A stretch of DNA of 64,000 nt from the NCBI RefSeq assembly GCF_003339815.1, contig NZ_PPTT01000003.1, positions 124,001-188,000 on the forward strand, read 5' to 3'. Every line of letters starts with the position of its first letter. The first letter of the stretch is position 1. The position numbers were made by a program, and so were the translations under genes. Shown here piece by piece: positions 8,624 through 17,962 of the stretch. The stretch comes from Eggerthella sinensis. Lineage in GTDB: Bacteria > Actinomycetota > Coriobacteriia > Coriobacteriales > Eggerthellaceae. The notes under the pieces were generated by a model, which was not told where the DNA came from, made no database searches, and saw only the letters and a program-made list of their open reading frames with translations.

Positions 8624-10072
8624 ATGCCGAACGCGAAGCGGGGCGAGCGCTCAAGGGGAATAACGAAGCTCAGCGCAAGCTCGTTCGGCTTGGGCGCATT
8701 CTTCTCGTCGATGCTCATATACGCGGGATCGGTCACGCCGTTTCTTCGCTACGACGGCATCACCGATTTCGTCAGCATGTTCGCGCGCGTCTCTCTGGCC
8801 TCGCTGCTTCTGGTATCCGTCGTGCTGGCCATCGCGCTCTATAAAGGAGTGACGCTGCCTTCGCGCGGGCTGAAGGGCGCGGGCGGCGTGCTGTACGTGC
8901 TCTCAGGCGCGGCGTTCTGCTTTATGGCCGTCTCTTCCGTCGACGAACCCGTGCTGCTCTACGCAGGCGGCATCGCATGCGGCTGCGGCAACGCGCTCAT
9001 GTGTCTGGTGTGGGGGAGGATTTTCAGGCGCTTCTCGCTGAACGAGGCTCTCGTGAACATCGCGTGCGCGTGCGTGCTCGCTTCGCTCGTGTACGGCGCG
9101 ATCACGTATGCGCCGCCGCTCGTCGGCGTGGCCGTATTCATGACGTGCACCGTGCTGGCCATCGTCGTGCCGCTGCTCACCCAGGAAAGCCAGGCGGGGC
9201 AGGTGGACGTTCCCACTACCGTGCACACGCTGCTATCGTTCGTCAGCGTCATCGCCAAGCCGGCGTTGGGATTGCTCGTGTTCTCGTACGTGATGGGGCT
9301 GACCTGCTATACCTTCGTCGACGTGTTCGACCTCTACCTTGCTGCGGCCATCCTCTCGGCCGCGGTGTTGGGCGTGCTCGCATGCCTCAAACTTCCCGGC
9401 AAACCGCTCACGCGCCTCCTGTACCGAGACCTCGTGCCGCTGTTCGCCATCGTTGCGCTGGCCATCCCGAACATCACGAACGCGCTCATCGGGGAGTCGC
9501 CCCTCACCATGCTTTCCACGCTGCTGCTGTACACGTTCGCCGCGTTCCTCACCCTGGCAACGCTGTGTGCCATCGCGAACGCCTCGGAGTTCTCCTCGGA
9601 CTTCGTGTTCGCCACCGCGCTCGTGCTGTTCGCGGCGGCGTCGCTGGCGGGGCTCGCATCGTCCGAAGCACTCTCGCCGGCCATGGCGAACGTGATGGTG
9701 ACGGTGGTGACCACCGTGTACGCGTTCATTCTGGTGGTGATGAGGGACGAGAAAGCCGACGACGCCCTTGAAGAGCTGGCACCTCAGCTTGAGGAATCCG
9801 GGGCGGCGGCTCCTCGACGCGAGGGGGAGGAGCTGACGGAAGCAACGCCGCTTTCGGTTGCCGCGCGCTGCGATGCACTGGCGGCGGAATACGACCTGAC
9901 GGCGCGCGAGCGGGAGATTCTCGCATACCTTGCGGAATGCCGAAACGCCCCGTACATCTCCGAGGTGCTATTCATCTCGCCGAACACCGTGCGCACGCAC
10001 ATCCACAACATCTATCGCAAGCTGGGAGCGACGTCACGCGAGGATATCCTCAAGGTGGTGCACCGGCTTTAA
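8624..10072 (+). CDS. Membrane-anchored LuxR-family transcriptional regulator
   Basis: 482 residues from the ATG at 8624 (AGGGG six bases upstream). The first ~390 residues are hydrophobic, with about 12 predicted membrane segments arranged like a transporter. A charged linker follows, and the C-terminus is a LuxR/GerE helix-turn-helix (LTAREREILAYL, then SPNTVRTHIHNIYRKLGA). This architecture is common in Eggerthellaceae beside Tat flavoproteins. The divergent position suggests it controls the 6532-8403 reductase, perhaps in response to its substrate; the ligand is unknown. Confidence 0.88.
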   Translation: MPNAKRGERSRGITKLSASSFGLGAFFSSMLIYAGSVTPFLRYDGITDFVSMFARVSLASLLLVSVVLAIALYKGVTLPSRGLKGAGGVLYVLSGAAFCFMAVSSVDEPVLLYAGGIACGCGNALMCLVWGRIFRRFSLNEALVNIACACVLASLVYGAITYAPPLVGVAVFMTCTVLAIVVPLLTQESQAGQVDVPTTVHTLLSFVSVIAKPALGLLVFSYVMGLTCYTFVDVFDLYLAAAILSAAVLGVLACLKLPGKPLTRLLYRDLVPLFAIVALAIPNITNALIGESPLTMLSTLLLYTFAAFLTLATLCAIANASEFSSDFVFATALVLFAAASLAGLASSEALSPAMANVMVTVVTTVYAFILVVMRDEKADDALEELAPQLEESGAAAPRREGEELTEATPLSVAARCDALAAEYDLTAREREILAYLAECRNAPYISEVLFISPNTVRTHIHNIYRKLGATSREDILKVVHRL

Positions 10073-10078
10073 GATGCA

Positions 10079-10114
10079 AAGCGGCCCGTGTTTCACGTGA
10101 AACACGGGCCGCTT
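10079..10114. promoter_or_regulatory. parS site (10089-10104) inside a 36-bp perfect palindrome
   Basis: The parS core is extended by ten perfectly paired bases on each side, the longest such palindrome in the window. It starts seven bases after the LuxR-type stop, between two convergent genes, where a bidirectional terminator is expected. It has no clear T-run. Confidence 0.85.
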
Positions 10115-10144
10115 GGTGGGGGCGATGGGCGCAGCTCGCTTGTG

Positions 10145-10615
10145 CTAGCAGCAGCTGCAGTGGTGAGCCTTGCGGCCCTTCTTCTTGCCGTTGATGCCCT
10201 TGTCCTTCATCGAGAGGATGAGCTTCTCGGTGATGGCGTTGAGTTGGGCGATTTCTTCCTCGGACAGGCAGTCGATGATGCCGTCGGCCGTCTTGTCGTT
10301 CGCGACGATGCGCTTCTCGGCAACCTTGCGACCCTCGTCGGTGAGCTTCACGGCGTACGTGCGCTCGCCTTCGGCGTCCTCAATGGTGACGTAGCCGTTG
10401 CGCTCGGCCTTCTTCACAACGTCCTTGAGCTCGCTGCGGCTCAGGCCGAGGGTCTTCACGAGTTCGCGCTGCGTGGTGCCGTCGTTGTCGATGAGGGCGT
10501 TCAGCAGGGCGCCCTGACCGCGCTTGTAGCTCTTCGGGCCGTTCTTGTGGAAAGCGAGGCGGGTGAGCTTGCTGGCCTTCTTCAACTGGGCGAGGGTCTG
10601 GGATGCTTCGTTCAT
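10145..10615 (-). CDS. MarR-like winged-helix regulator with C-terminal His/Cys tail
   Basis: 156 residues from the ATG at 10615 (GAAGGA about 7 bases upstream); a longer frame to 10657 lacks support. The winged-helix core covers about residues 30-105 (GALLNALIDNDGTTQRELVK, then LSRSELKDVVKKAERNGYV), as in MarR proteins. The basic C-terminus ends HHCSCC, which could bind a metal or sense redox state. AT-rich direct and inverted repeats (10685-10767) upstream look like its own operator. Target genes unknown. Confidence 0.8.
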   Translation of the reverse strand: MNEASQTLAQLKKASKLTRLAFHKNGPKSYKRGQGALLNALIDNDGTTQRELVKTLGLSRSELKDVVKKAERNGYVTIEDAEGERTYAVKLTDEGRKVAEKRIVANDKTADGIIDCLSEEEIAQLNAITEKLILSMKDKGINGKKKGRKAHHCSCC

Positions 10616-10684
10616 GGAGGGGTCCTTCTCTCTTCTTTGTCTCGATATCTGAGGCAACTATAGAACGACCAACGAGCCCTGTCA

Positions 10685-10767
10685 GAATTATTCACAAATT
10701 TACACTGAACAATTATTTTTCGAGGTGAATATGCATAGTTGAATTATTCATGAATAGGTATTATTCA
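10685..10767. promoter_or_regulatory. Repeated GAATTATTCA motifs upstream of the MarR-like gene
   Basis: GAATTATTCA occurs exactly at 10685-10694 and 10741-10750, with GTATTATTCA at 10758-10767. GAATTATTC is itself an inverted repeat, and TGAATA/TATTCA (10751-10756 and 10762-10767) form another. The stretch is much more AT-rich than its surroundings. Likely binding sites of the adjacent regulator; inference. Confidence 0.5.
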
Positions 10768-10776
10768 GGAATAAGA

Positions 10777-10796
10777 AAAGCGCCCGCAGGCGCTTT
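10777..10796 (-). terminator. Terminator after the tRNA-Ser pair
   Basis: An 8-bp stem (10777-10784 with 10789-10796) with a CGCA loop, followed on the minus strand by TTTT-rich sequence. It lies 16 bases beyond the tRNA-Ser(CGA) 3' end. Confidence 0.75.
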
Positions 10797-10812
10797 CGCA
10801 AGATGTAAAAAC

Positions 10813-10905
10813 TGGCGGAGGAGGAGGGATTCGAACCCTCGTCACCGGGGTTGCCGGTGAAACGGTTTTCGAGACCGCCGCATTCAACCACTCTGCCACC
10901 CCTCC
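10813..10905 (-). tRNA. tRNA-Ser, anticodon CGA
   Basis: A complete cloverleaf including encoded CCA. Acceptor GGAGGGG pairs with CTCCTCC, discriminator G, and the T arm is GAGGG-TTCGAAT-CCCTC. The long variable arm is typical of serine tRNAs. The anticodon loop contains TCGAA, so it reads UCG. Confidence 0.95.
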
Positions 10906-10953
10906 GCATGGGGTGCAACGCGCTGCCGCAGGGACGGGGCGTTGTTAAAAAAA

Positions 10954-11044
<91 letters not shown>

Positions 11045-11089
11045 GCATTCTCGGCAAGCATGCTCGCGCCGGGCGCGGTCATGCAGCAG

Positions 11090-11953
11090 CTACGTAGTAT
11101 ACAACAGCTCATACGTGCTCACAAGCGAGAAATATTCCTCTTCACGAGCATCATCGATCTTTTTTTCTGAAGCGGGCGCGACGGTGCGCTTCACGTGCAG
11201 CGGAACGTCGAACAGGGAGCTCATCACGTCGTCGGTGAGCAGCTGGCTCTTGGGGGCGTCGGCGAACAGGGCGCCGTCTTTCAGCAGCACGATACGCTCG
11301 ATTTCGGGGATCACGTCCTCGGGGTAGTGCGTCACGAGCACGATGCCCTTGCCGGCGCGCGCGAGTGTGCGCATGCTCGCGCGCACGTAGTACATGCCTT
11401 CGGGATCGAGGCCCGTGCAGGGCTCGTCGAAGACGAGCGCGTCGGGGTCGTGCACGAGCGCGCGGGCGATGAGCACGCGGCGCGCCTGGCCGGTCGACAG
11501 CGTCATGATATCGCGCTGGGCGAGATCGTCCACGCCGAGCATCTTCATCGCATCGTGCGCGCGAACGCGCGCATCGTCGGCACCTTCGACATGCTGGGGA
11601 ATGCCGAGCGCGCCGAACAGGCCGCCGGCCACCACGTCGATGGCCGGAAGGTGCACGGTGATCTGATCCTGCATGGTTGAGGACACGATGCCGAGGCTTC
11701 GCTTCACGTCGGCCAATGTCGCGCGTTCGCGGCCGCGGAACAGCACGGGAGGCACGTCGCGATGCAGGGGGAACACTTCACGCGTGATCAGCTTCACGAA
11801 CGTCGATTTGCCCGAGCCGTTCGGGCCGAGCAGCGCGATATGCTCACCTTCGTCGAGGCGAAACGAGTCCACCGAAAGAATGGGCGCGCCCGTACGCTGC
11901 ACCACCGCATCGCGCAGCTCGATAAACGGCGGGGTGGCGTTCTTTTCCTCCAT
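11090..11953 (-). CDS. ABC transporter ATP-binding protein
   Basis: 287 residues from the ATG at 11953 (AAGGA a few bases upstream). The upstream extension of this frame to 12247 is an antisense shadow of the parvulin gene. Walker A is GPNGSGKST (near residue 40), the signature motif is LSTGQ and Walker B is ALVFDEPCTGLD. It resembles the stand-alone ModF/YlmA-like ATPases. No permease gene is adjacent, so the transported substrate, or any non-transport role, is unknown. Confidence 0.88.
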   Translation of the reverse strand: MEEKNATPPFIELRDAVVQRTGAPILSVDSFRLDEGEHIALLGPNGSGKSTFVKLITREVFPLHRDVPPVLFRGRERATLADVKRSLGIVSSTMQDQITVHLPAIDVVAGGLFGALGIPQHVEGADDARVRAHDAMKMLGVDDLAQRDIMTLSTGQARRVLIARALVHDPDALVFDEPCTGLDPEGMYYVRASMRTLARAGKGIVLVTHYPEDVIPEIERIVLLKDGALFADAPKSQLLTDDVMSSLFDVPLHVKRTVAPASEKKIDDAREEEYFSLVSTYELLYTT

Positions 11954-11973
11954 CGCATTCCTTCCATGCAAAA

Positions 11974-12000
11974 CGGCGGGCCCCCGAAGGATGCCCGCCG
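11974..12000 (-). terminator. Terminator after the parvulin lipoprotein gene
   Basis: An 8-bp GC stem (11974-11981 with 11993-12000) followed by TTTT on the minus strand, 33 bases beyond the stop at 12033. Confidence 0.8.
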
Positions 12001-12032
12001 TGTTCGTCGTTCGTTCTCCTGCGTTGAAACCG

Positions 12033-13298
12033 CTAGGCGGCTTCCGCCGGCTGATCGGACGTACCGCTACCGCTATCGGTCGCGTCGCCCGCATCCGCAG
12101 CGCCGTCGGCCGCGCCGGCGTTGTCGGCATTCTCAGCCGCGCCGTCGGTCGCATCGCTGCCGTCGGTCGTGCCATCGGTCGCACCATCCGTAGCACCATC
12201 AGTCGTGCCCTCATCGGTCGCCGCGGCCTCGTACTTCGCCATATCAACGTCGTACGGCAGGCCCTGCGGCATGTCGTTCACCTTGATGTCGGCCGCCTCG
12301 GTGATCTCCTCGAGCCACTGGTTGTAGGAGTCCTGCTGCTTCTGCGTCTGCAGCGACGTCTTGATCGTATCAACCCACTCGGACGGAATCTGGTCGATGC
12401 TGGTGATCTCAACCTTCTCGGTACCGTCGTCAGCAGTGGTTTTCGGCGCCTCGTACACCTCGGTGCACTTGATGATATGGATGCCGAACTGCGTGGTAAC
12501 CAGACCGCTCACCTGACCCTTTTCAAGGGGCTCAACGGCGGCTTTGTAATCGGAGATGAGCTTGCTCGGGTTGTTCCAACCCACATCGCCATCCTGCTCG
12601 GCCGAGACGGTGTCGGTGGAATATTCCTTCACCGCGTCGACGAAATCGAGCTCGCCGGAGTTGATCTTGTCGAGCACTTCCTGAGCCGTCGCCTCGTCGG
12701 AGGAATCGAACAGGATGTGCGAGGAACGCTTGGCGCCGTCATAGGCGGAGGCGTACATCTGCGCGTACTGCAGCATGTCGGATTCGCTCGGGTCTTCCTC
12801 GGATGCGAACGAAGCGTACAGCTTGTTCTCCTTGAGCTTCTGCTCGATTTCGGAGCGGTAGCTCTCCTCGGTCATACCGGCCTGCTCGAGAGCGGCCTGC
12901 CACTTCTCGTCGGAGTCGAAGTTGTCCTTCACGCTCTGGATGGACTGGTCGATCTCGGAGCTTTCAACCGTGATGCCCTTTTCCTCGATGGCTTCCTTCA
13001 CCAGCTCGCGCTGAGCAAACGAGTTGACCACTTCGTCACGCACCGATGCGGGCGTGTAATCGTTCTCGGCGAGCCACGTGCCCCAGGCTTCCTCGTCGCT
13101 TGCGCCCAGCTGGTCGCGCACGCCCTGGATGTAGTTCGTGATGGTGTCCTCGGAAATGTCCACTCCGTTGACGGTGCCCGCCACGCCGCCGGTACCCGCC
13201 GAAGCGTCGGTACCGCTCGAACAGGCGGCAAGGCCCCATGCGCACGCGGCCGTCAGGCTCACGGCACACACGGTCTTCATGATGTACGTTTTCTTCAT
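12033..13298 (-). CDS. Parvulin-type peptidyl-prolyl isomerase lipoprotein (PrsA/SurA-like)
   Basis: 421 residues. The signal peptide starts MKKTYIMKTVCAVSLTAACAWG and has lipobox LAAC (Cys near residue 26). A SurA N-terminal-like helical region (about 40-170) precedes a parvulin domain (about 190-300; SSHILFDSSDEATAQEVL, GDVGWNNPSKL, TQFGIHIIK). The last ~60 residues are low complexity, rich in Thr, Asp, Gly and Ala with TDGATDG repeats. It would assist folding of secreted proteins outside the membrane. GGGAAGGG lies just upstream of the ATG. Confidence 0.9.
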   Translation of the reverse strand: MKKTYIMKTVCAVSLTAACAWGLAACSSGTDASAGTGGVAGTVNGVDISEDTITNYIQGVRDQLGASDEEAWGTWLAENDYTPASVRDEVVNSFAQRELVKEAIEEKGITVESSEIDQSIQSVKDNFDSDEKWQAALEQAGMTEESYRSEIEQKLKENKLYASFASEEDPSESDMLQYAQMYASAYDGAKRSSHILFDSSDEATAQEVLDKINSGELDFVDAVKEYSTDTVSAEQDGDVGWNNPSKLISDYKAAVEPLEKGQVSGLVTTQFGIHIIKCTEVYEAPKTTADDGTEKVEITSIDQIPSEWVDTIKTSLQTQKQQDSYNQWLEEITEAADIKVNDMPQGLPYDVDMAKYEAAATDEGTTDGATDGATDGTTDGSDATDGAAENADNAGAADGAADAGDATDSGSGTSDQPAEAA

Positions 13299-13509
13299 AT
13301 GACCCTTCCCTCGAACATGAACATCGCCACGACACCGCTAGCAACGAGGTCCATGAGATAAGATACTGCGCCGTATTCTCGCACATGGGGTAAAACGGGT
13401 TCGTGCGTTGCACAATATACCCATTATCGATTCACAGTCCCACCGTTGCGATCAGGGATTAACCCGTCAATACGTCCTACGCTCAACGTAAGGCCGTACT
13501 GACGGACCA

Positions 13510-13543
13510 GCTGGGATGAGCTCGTTGCCAAGCCCATCCCAGC
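13510..13543. terminator. Weak terminator-like hairpin after typA
   Basis: A 9-bp perfect stem (13510-13518 with 13535-13543) 15 bases after the typA stop, without a clear T-run. The remaining gap (13299-13509) is the parvulin gene's upstream region; I see no gene in it. Confidence 0.4.
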
Positions 13544-13558
13544 GCATGCCTACCTGAT

Positions 13559-15370
13559 TTACTTCTTGGAGGCCTTCTTGCGGTCGGTGGCCGACAGCAT
13601 CCTCTTGCGCAGGCGGATGCTCTTCGGCGTCACCTCCACCAGCTCGTCGTCCTCGATGTACTCGAGGGCTTCCTCAAGCGTGAAGGAGATGGGCGGCGTG
13701 AGCGAAATGGCCTTGTCAGCGCCCGAGGAACGCTGGTTGCCCAGCTGCTTAGACTTGGCGATGTTCACCACCATGTCGCCTTCCTTCGCCGACTCTCCCA
13801 CGATCATGCCCTCGTAGCAATCCTCGCCGGGACCCACGAACAGGCGGCCGCGCTCCTGCAGCGCGTCAAGGGCGTACGCCACGCTCTTCTCGGTGGACAT
13901 GGAGATCATCGAGCCGTTCTTGCGGCCGCCCATGTCGCCGCGGTACGGACCGTACTCGGAGAAGTGGTGGAACATCGTGGCCTCGCCGCGCGTCACGTTC
14001 AGCAGGCGCGTGCGCAGGCCCATCGTGCCGCGGGACGGAATCTTGAACACGAGGTGCGTCTGATCGCCGCGCTGGTACATGTCGGCCATCTCGCCGCCGG
14101 CGCTGCCGAACACTTCGATGGCCTTGCCCGCGTATTCGCTGGGCGCGTCAACCGTGGCTTCCTCGATGGGCTCGAGCTTGTGACCGGCTTCATCCGTCTT
14201 GATGAGCACGCGGGGACGGCCCACCTGGAACTCGAAGCCTTCGCGACGCATGGTTTCCATGAGCACCGACAAGTGCAGCACGCCACGGCCGGCAACTTCG
14301 ACGCCGGTCTTGTCCTCAAGCTCTTCGATGCGCATGGAGATGTTGCTCTCCTTCTCTCGCATGAGGCGCTCTTTGAGCTGGCGCGCGCCGACGATCTCGC
14401 CTTCGCGGCCGACGAGCGGGCTCGACGACGCTTCGAACACGATGGCCATCGTGGGCTCTTCCACCTGGATGGGATCGAGGCGCACCGGGTTCTCGCGGCT
14501 CGTCACCATGTCGCCGATGTCGGCGTCCTCGACGCCCACCACGGCCACGATGTCGCCAGCATGCACGGCTTCCTGCTTCTTCTTGCCCAGCTCCTCGAAC
14601 GTGAACACGTCCTTGATGACGGTGTTGTAGCGCGTGCCGTCGTTCTTGATGACCAGCGCCTGCTCGTTCTTGTGGATGGTGCCCGAGAACAGGCGGCCGA
14701 CGCCGATGCGGCCGACGAAGCTGGAGTGGTCGACAGTGCAGATTTGCAGCGCGACCGGGCCGTTCGGCTCGCAGTCGGGGGCCGGAACCTCTTTGAGGAT
14801 GGTCTCGAGCAGCGGCACCATGGTCATGTTGTCGTCGTCGGGAGCATAGCGGGCGTAGCCGTTCATGGCGCTCGCGTAGATGACGGGGAAGTCGAGCTGC
14901 TCGTCGGTTGCCTCGAGCTCGACCATGAGGTCGAACACCTCGTCGACAACCTCTTCCGGGCGGGCGCCCGGGCGGTCGATCTTGTTCACCACGAGGATGA
15001 TGCGCAGGCCCTGGCCCAGCGCATGCTTCAGCACGAAGCGCGTCTGGGGCATGGGGCCCTCGAACGCGTCGACGATGAGCAGGGCGCCGTCGGCCATGTT
15101 CAGCACGCGCTCCACCTCGCCGCCGAAGTCGGCGTGGCCCGGCGTGTCGATGACGTTGATCTTCACATCGTTGAACGTGACGGAGATATTCTTCGACAAG
15201 ATGGTGATGCCGCGCTCGCGCTCCTGGTCGTTCGAGTCGAGCACGCGTTCCTCAACCTGCTGGTTTTCGCGAAACACGCCGCTCGTATAGAGCAGGCGGT
15301 CGACGATGGTGGTCTTACCATGGTCAACGTGCGCGATGATGGCTACGTTGCGAATGTTCTCTTGCTTCAT
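13559..15370 (-). CDS. typA: Ribosome-associated GTPase TypA/BipA
   Basis: 603 residues from the ATG at 15370, which has GAAGGAAGG immediately upstream; a longer frame to 15478 adds unrelated residues. The translational-GTPase motifs are intact: AHVDHGKTT (G1, near 12-20), [16 protein letters not shown] (G3) and VVNKIDRP (G4). The C-terminal TypA domain contains [19 protein letters not shown] and [23 protein letters not shown]. It acts on the ribosome, with a role in stress and cold adaptation in other bacteria. Confidence 0.96.
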   Translation of the reverse strand: MKQENIRNVAIIAHVDHGKTTIVDRLLYTSGVFRENQQVEERVLDSNDQERERGITILSKNISVTFNDVKINVIDTPGHADFGGEVERVLNMADGALLIVDAFEGPMPQTRFVLKHALGQGLRIILVVNKIDRPGARPEEVVDEVFDLMVELEATDEQLDFPVIYASAMNGYARYAPDDDNMTMVPLLETILKEVPAPDCEPNGPVALQICTVDHSSFVGRIGVGRLFSGTIHKNEQALVIKNDGTRYNTVIKDVFTFEELGKKKQEAVHAGDIVAVVGVEDADIGDMVTSRENPVRLDPIQVEEPTMAIVFEASSSPLVGREGEIVGARQLKERLMREKESNISMRIEELEDKTGVEVAGRGVLHLSVLMETMRREGFEFQVGRPRVLIKTDEAGHKLEPIEEATVDAPSEYAGKAIEVFGSAGGEMADMYQRGDQTHLVFKIPSRGTMGLRTRLLNVTRGEATMFHHFSEYGPYRGDMGGRKNGSMISMSTEKSVAYALDALQERGRLFVGPGEDCYEGMIVGESAKEGDMVVNIAKSKQLGNQRSSGADKAISLTPPISFTLEEALEYIEDDELVEVTPKSIRLRKRMLSATDRKKASKK

Positions 15371-15434
15371 GCCTTCCTTCTTCTTTCTAATCAAGCCGCA
15401 GCCCTTCCGGCGCGACGATGTTCCAACGTGCGTG

Positions 15435-16004
15435 CTACTCGTCGTCAAGTTCCTCGGCGAGGCGGCGCTCTTCGGCATTCAGTTCCGCGATATGCTCATT
15501 GAGCGTGGAGATAGTGCGCTGCGACGACACGATTTGCACGATGCCCCACACGGCGGCAGCGCTTGAGATAGCGGCGACGATGCCGAAGAGGCCGAACGGG
15601 CGGCGGCCGGTGAGCAGCGCGATCAGCCCGCCGATCACAGTCATGGCAATGCCGTTGCGACGTTCGTCGAACACCACGTCGCGCTGCTTGACCAGCTGCG
15701 TGCGCGAGGCGGCGATACCGGCCATGCGCGCCTCGGTGACGTTCGCGCTCGTGCGCGGACGGCTTGCCGACCCGGCACTCGAGCTGGAACGACCCGCAGA
15801 ACGCGAGCCTTTTCCGCTGGTCAGGTAGTCGTATGCTGCTTGGAGATTCTTGAACTGTTCAGTCGCGCGATCCTGGAGCTTCTTGTTGCTGGCGAACCGG
15901 TCGGGGTGCAGAATCTGCACCGTTTCTTTGTACGCAGTCTTCACATCCTCAGGCGTCGCGTCGTCGTCGAGGCCCAAAATGCGCAATGCTTCCGTTCGAT
16001 TCAT
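15435..16004 (-). CDS. DnaJ-domain membrane protein
   Basis: 189 residues from the ATG at 16004 (GGGGAG just upstream). The frame continues to 16148 through the parS site but without coding character. The J domain covers residues 1-65 (MNRTEALRILGLDDDATPED, with HPD in ILHPDRF). A Ser-rich linker, two hydrophobic segments (about 120-160) and a C-terminal coiled coil (ISTLNEHIAELNAEERRLAEEL) follow. The HPD motif means it should stimulate a DnaK-type partner at the membrane. Client unknown. Confidence 0.85.
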   Translation of the reverse strand: MNRTEALRILGLDDDATPEDVKTAYKETVQILHPDRFASNKKLQDRATEQFKNLQAAYDYLTSGKGSRSAGRSSSSAGSASRPRTSANVTEARMAGIAASRTQLVKQRDVVFDERRNGIAMTVIGGLIALLTGRRPFGLFGIVAAISSAAAVWGIVQIVSSQRTISTLNEHIAELNAEERRLAEELDDE

Positions 16005-16131
16005 AACTCCCCAGATGCAGTATCGCGGTTGGTATCCGAACTGGGATTCTACCACGTCGCCACACAGGGAACGACGCGCCCCGCCTGCGCTCACAGAATG
16101 CACGTGGGAAGAAGGAGACGGCGCAACGCGA

Positions 16132-16147
16132 TGTTTCACGTGAAACA
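16132..16147. promoter_or_regulatory. parS site
   Basis: Exact TGTTTCACGTGAAACA; the palindrome extends to 16129-16150. It lies between the DnaJ-domain gene start and the 3' end of a small pseudogene. Confidence 0.9.
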
Positions 16148-16172
16148 TCGGGAGGGGCTGGCAGGGGTGGCG

Positions 16173-16410
16173 TTATTGCACGACGGTTGCGGGGACGGCG
16201 CTGTCCTTGTCGAAACGCATGAACTCGTCGTCGTGCTGGATGTAGATAAGCCCCGTGCCCTTGCCGAACCAGTCGATCTGCCAGGTTTCCTCTTCGTAGC
16301 CGAACGTGGCGCGATAGTACCTCCCCGATGATTCCTCACAAGCCGGCGAAGGTGCCTACAAGCAGATAGGGGATGCGCGCACCGCGCTGCTCTTGCGTGG
16401 ACGGGTTCAT
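16173..16410 (-). pseudogene. Small frameshifted gene remnant
   Basis: An ATG at 16410 with a strong Shine-Dalgarno sequence (GGAAGGAG) opens MNPSTQEQRGARIPYLLVGT but stops after 24 codons. Another frame immediately continues with a protein-like stretch of about 50 residues (RYYRATFGYEEETWQIDWF ... FMRFDKDSAVPATVVQ), which has no start codon of its own. This looks like one small protein split by a frameshift. Family not recognised. Confidence 0.4.
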
Positions 16411-16474
16411 AGGGAGCTCCTTCCACCGGGAATGGATGCTTCGAGTATACACGCCTCGCAGAGCCCCTAAAAAC

Positions 16475-16497
16475 AAAAAAGCCGGGGAATCCCGGCT
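16475..16497 (-). terminator. Terminator after tRNA-Ala
   Basis: A 7-bp stem (16480-16486 with 16491-16497) followed on the minus strand by T6-G-T5, 11 bases beyond the tRNA-Ala 3' end. Confidence 0.85.
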
Positions 16498-16507
16498 GAT
16501 ACTGTTA

Positions 16508-16583
16508 TGGTGGAGCATAGGGGGATCGAACCCCTGACCTCAGGCTTGCAAAGCCCGCGCTCTCCCAGCTGAGCTAATGCCCC
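16508..16583 (-). tRNA. tRNA-Ala, anticodon TGC
   Basis: A complete cloverleaf with CCA. Acceptor GGGGCAT pairs with ATGCTCC, discriminator A, and the anticodon loop is TTTGCAA. Confidence 0.96.
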
Positions 16584-16611
16584 AAGTTGCACTTTCTTGG
16601 CTTTGAAAATT

Positions 16612-16657
16612 AATAAACGCTCCACCGGCTAACTCGGCTCACGGTGGAGCGTTTATT
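16612..16657. other. 16-bp perfect hairpin between tRNA-Ile and tRNA-Ala
   Basis: Arms 16612-16627 and 16642-16657 are perfectly complementary around a 14-base loop. There is no T-run at the minus-strand end. It may be a processing signal or an old terminator in the tRNA-Ile to tRNA-Ala transcript. Confidence 0.6.
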
Positions 16658-16666
16658 GCTAAAAAA

Positions 16667-16743
<77 letters not shown>

Positions 16744-16924
16744 AAAAAAAGTGCCTGATCACTATATGACGAATGGAGGGGGTCGGTCAAGCGCTTTTTG
16801 AATATTTCTTACCAGTTTTTGAATATTCGGCAACGAACGCAATTTCTCGCACCTCCGGTTCGTTCCGTGCAGAACGTGGTACGCTTTACCGGTTCGCGTT
16901 ACCACGCCGAGGGGAGGCCGAGCT

Positions 16925-17800
16925 ATGAACATCAAGCAGATCAACTATTTCATATCTGTCGCCAACCACGGCAGTTTTTCGTCAGCGGCGCGCGAATTCG
17001 GCATCTCCGTGCAAGCTATGTCGAAAGCGATGACCGATCTTGAGTCGGAGTTCGGCGCGGTTCTCTTCGAGCGCACGCATCAAGGCATCTCGCTCACTTC
17101 GCTCGGCGAAGAATTCCTCCAGAAAGCCACGCCCGTGTGCACTTCGTTTCGCGAGCTCGAGGAAATGGGCGACACCTTCGGCAAAGAGCAATCGAAACTG
17201 AGCCTGTTCCTCTGCGCGCCGTCGTTTTGCCGCAACGCGAAAGCGCGCGCCGACATGGCCGCGTTCTTCGACAAATGTCTGGAAGCCGAAACGGACGTGT
17301 CCATCGGCACGTGCGAGCAGGGGCTCGAAACCATCCGCGAAAGGCGGTGCGACGCGCTCATCACCATCGGATCGTTTTCGCATCCCGACTTCGACTGCTT
17401 CGCCATAGGCACGGTGCCCACGGGTATCTGCATGCCGAAGAACCACCCCCTTGCTACGCAGAAGGAAGTCACCCTCAAGCAGCTCGCGCCGTACCGCATC
17501 ATCGCGTCGAAATCGTTCGACCACTTCAACGAGTCCATCTTCGTCACCTACGAGAAGGAGGGGCTCTATTCCGAAGTGGTGGAGCCGCCCTACTACGATA
17601 TGCCGCGCCAGTTCTACCTCAAGCACGGGGTGTGCTTCATGGTGAACGTGGCGCAGCTCGGCGAGATGCTGCCGCGCAGCGTCATGGTGCCCATCGCGGC
17701 TGAAGACGCGAAAGCCATTCCCATCTGCCTTATCACGCCGAAAGGCGCGAAGTCGCTCGCGTACCAACGTCTCGAGCACTTGCTGAAACAGCGCGTCTGA
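16925..17800 (+). CDS. LysR-family transcriptional regulator
   Basis: 291 residues. The N-terminal winged helix-turn-helix starts MNIKQINYFISVANHGSFSS and includes AAREFGISVQAMSKAMTDLE (residues about 1-60). A LysR substrate-binding domain follows (about 90-290) with VSIGTCEQGLETIRERRCDA. GGGGAGG lies 8 bases before the ATG. No divergent target is adjacent (tRNA genes lie upstream), so its regulon and ligand are unknown. Confidence 0.9.
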   Translation: MNIKQINYFISVANHGSFSSAAREFGISVQAMSKAMTDLESEFGAVLFERTHQGISLTSLGEEFLQKATPVCTSFRELEEMGDTFGKEQSKLSLFLCAPSFCRNAKARADMAAFFDKCLEAETDVSIGTCEQGLETIRERRCDALITIGSFSHPDFDCFAIGTVPTGICMPKNHPLATQKEVTLKQLAPYRIIASKSFDHFNESIFVTYEKEGLYSEVVEPPYYDMPRQFYLKHGVCFMVNVAQLGEMLPRSVMVPIAAEDAKAIPICLITPKGAKSLAYQRLEHLLKQRV

Positions 17801-17962
17801 CGCGGGCGCGCCGAGCGGTTCGGCGTCCGCATCTTGAAAGCAAAACGCCACGGCAATGCAATCGTCGTACGCAGCAAAGCGGTATAATCGGATGACGCGT
17901 CTCACACGGCGCGGCGCTCAGGACGCCCGACGCCTGCAATCGCCTTGCGAGAAGGAGCATCG

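Noticed and set aside
16004-16148. Longer start for the DnaJ-domain gene beginning MFHVKH at parS
   Set aside because: MFHVKH is simply parS read in one frame; the J domain starts at 16004 with a ribosome binding site.
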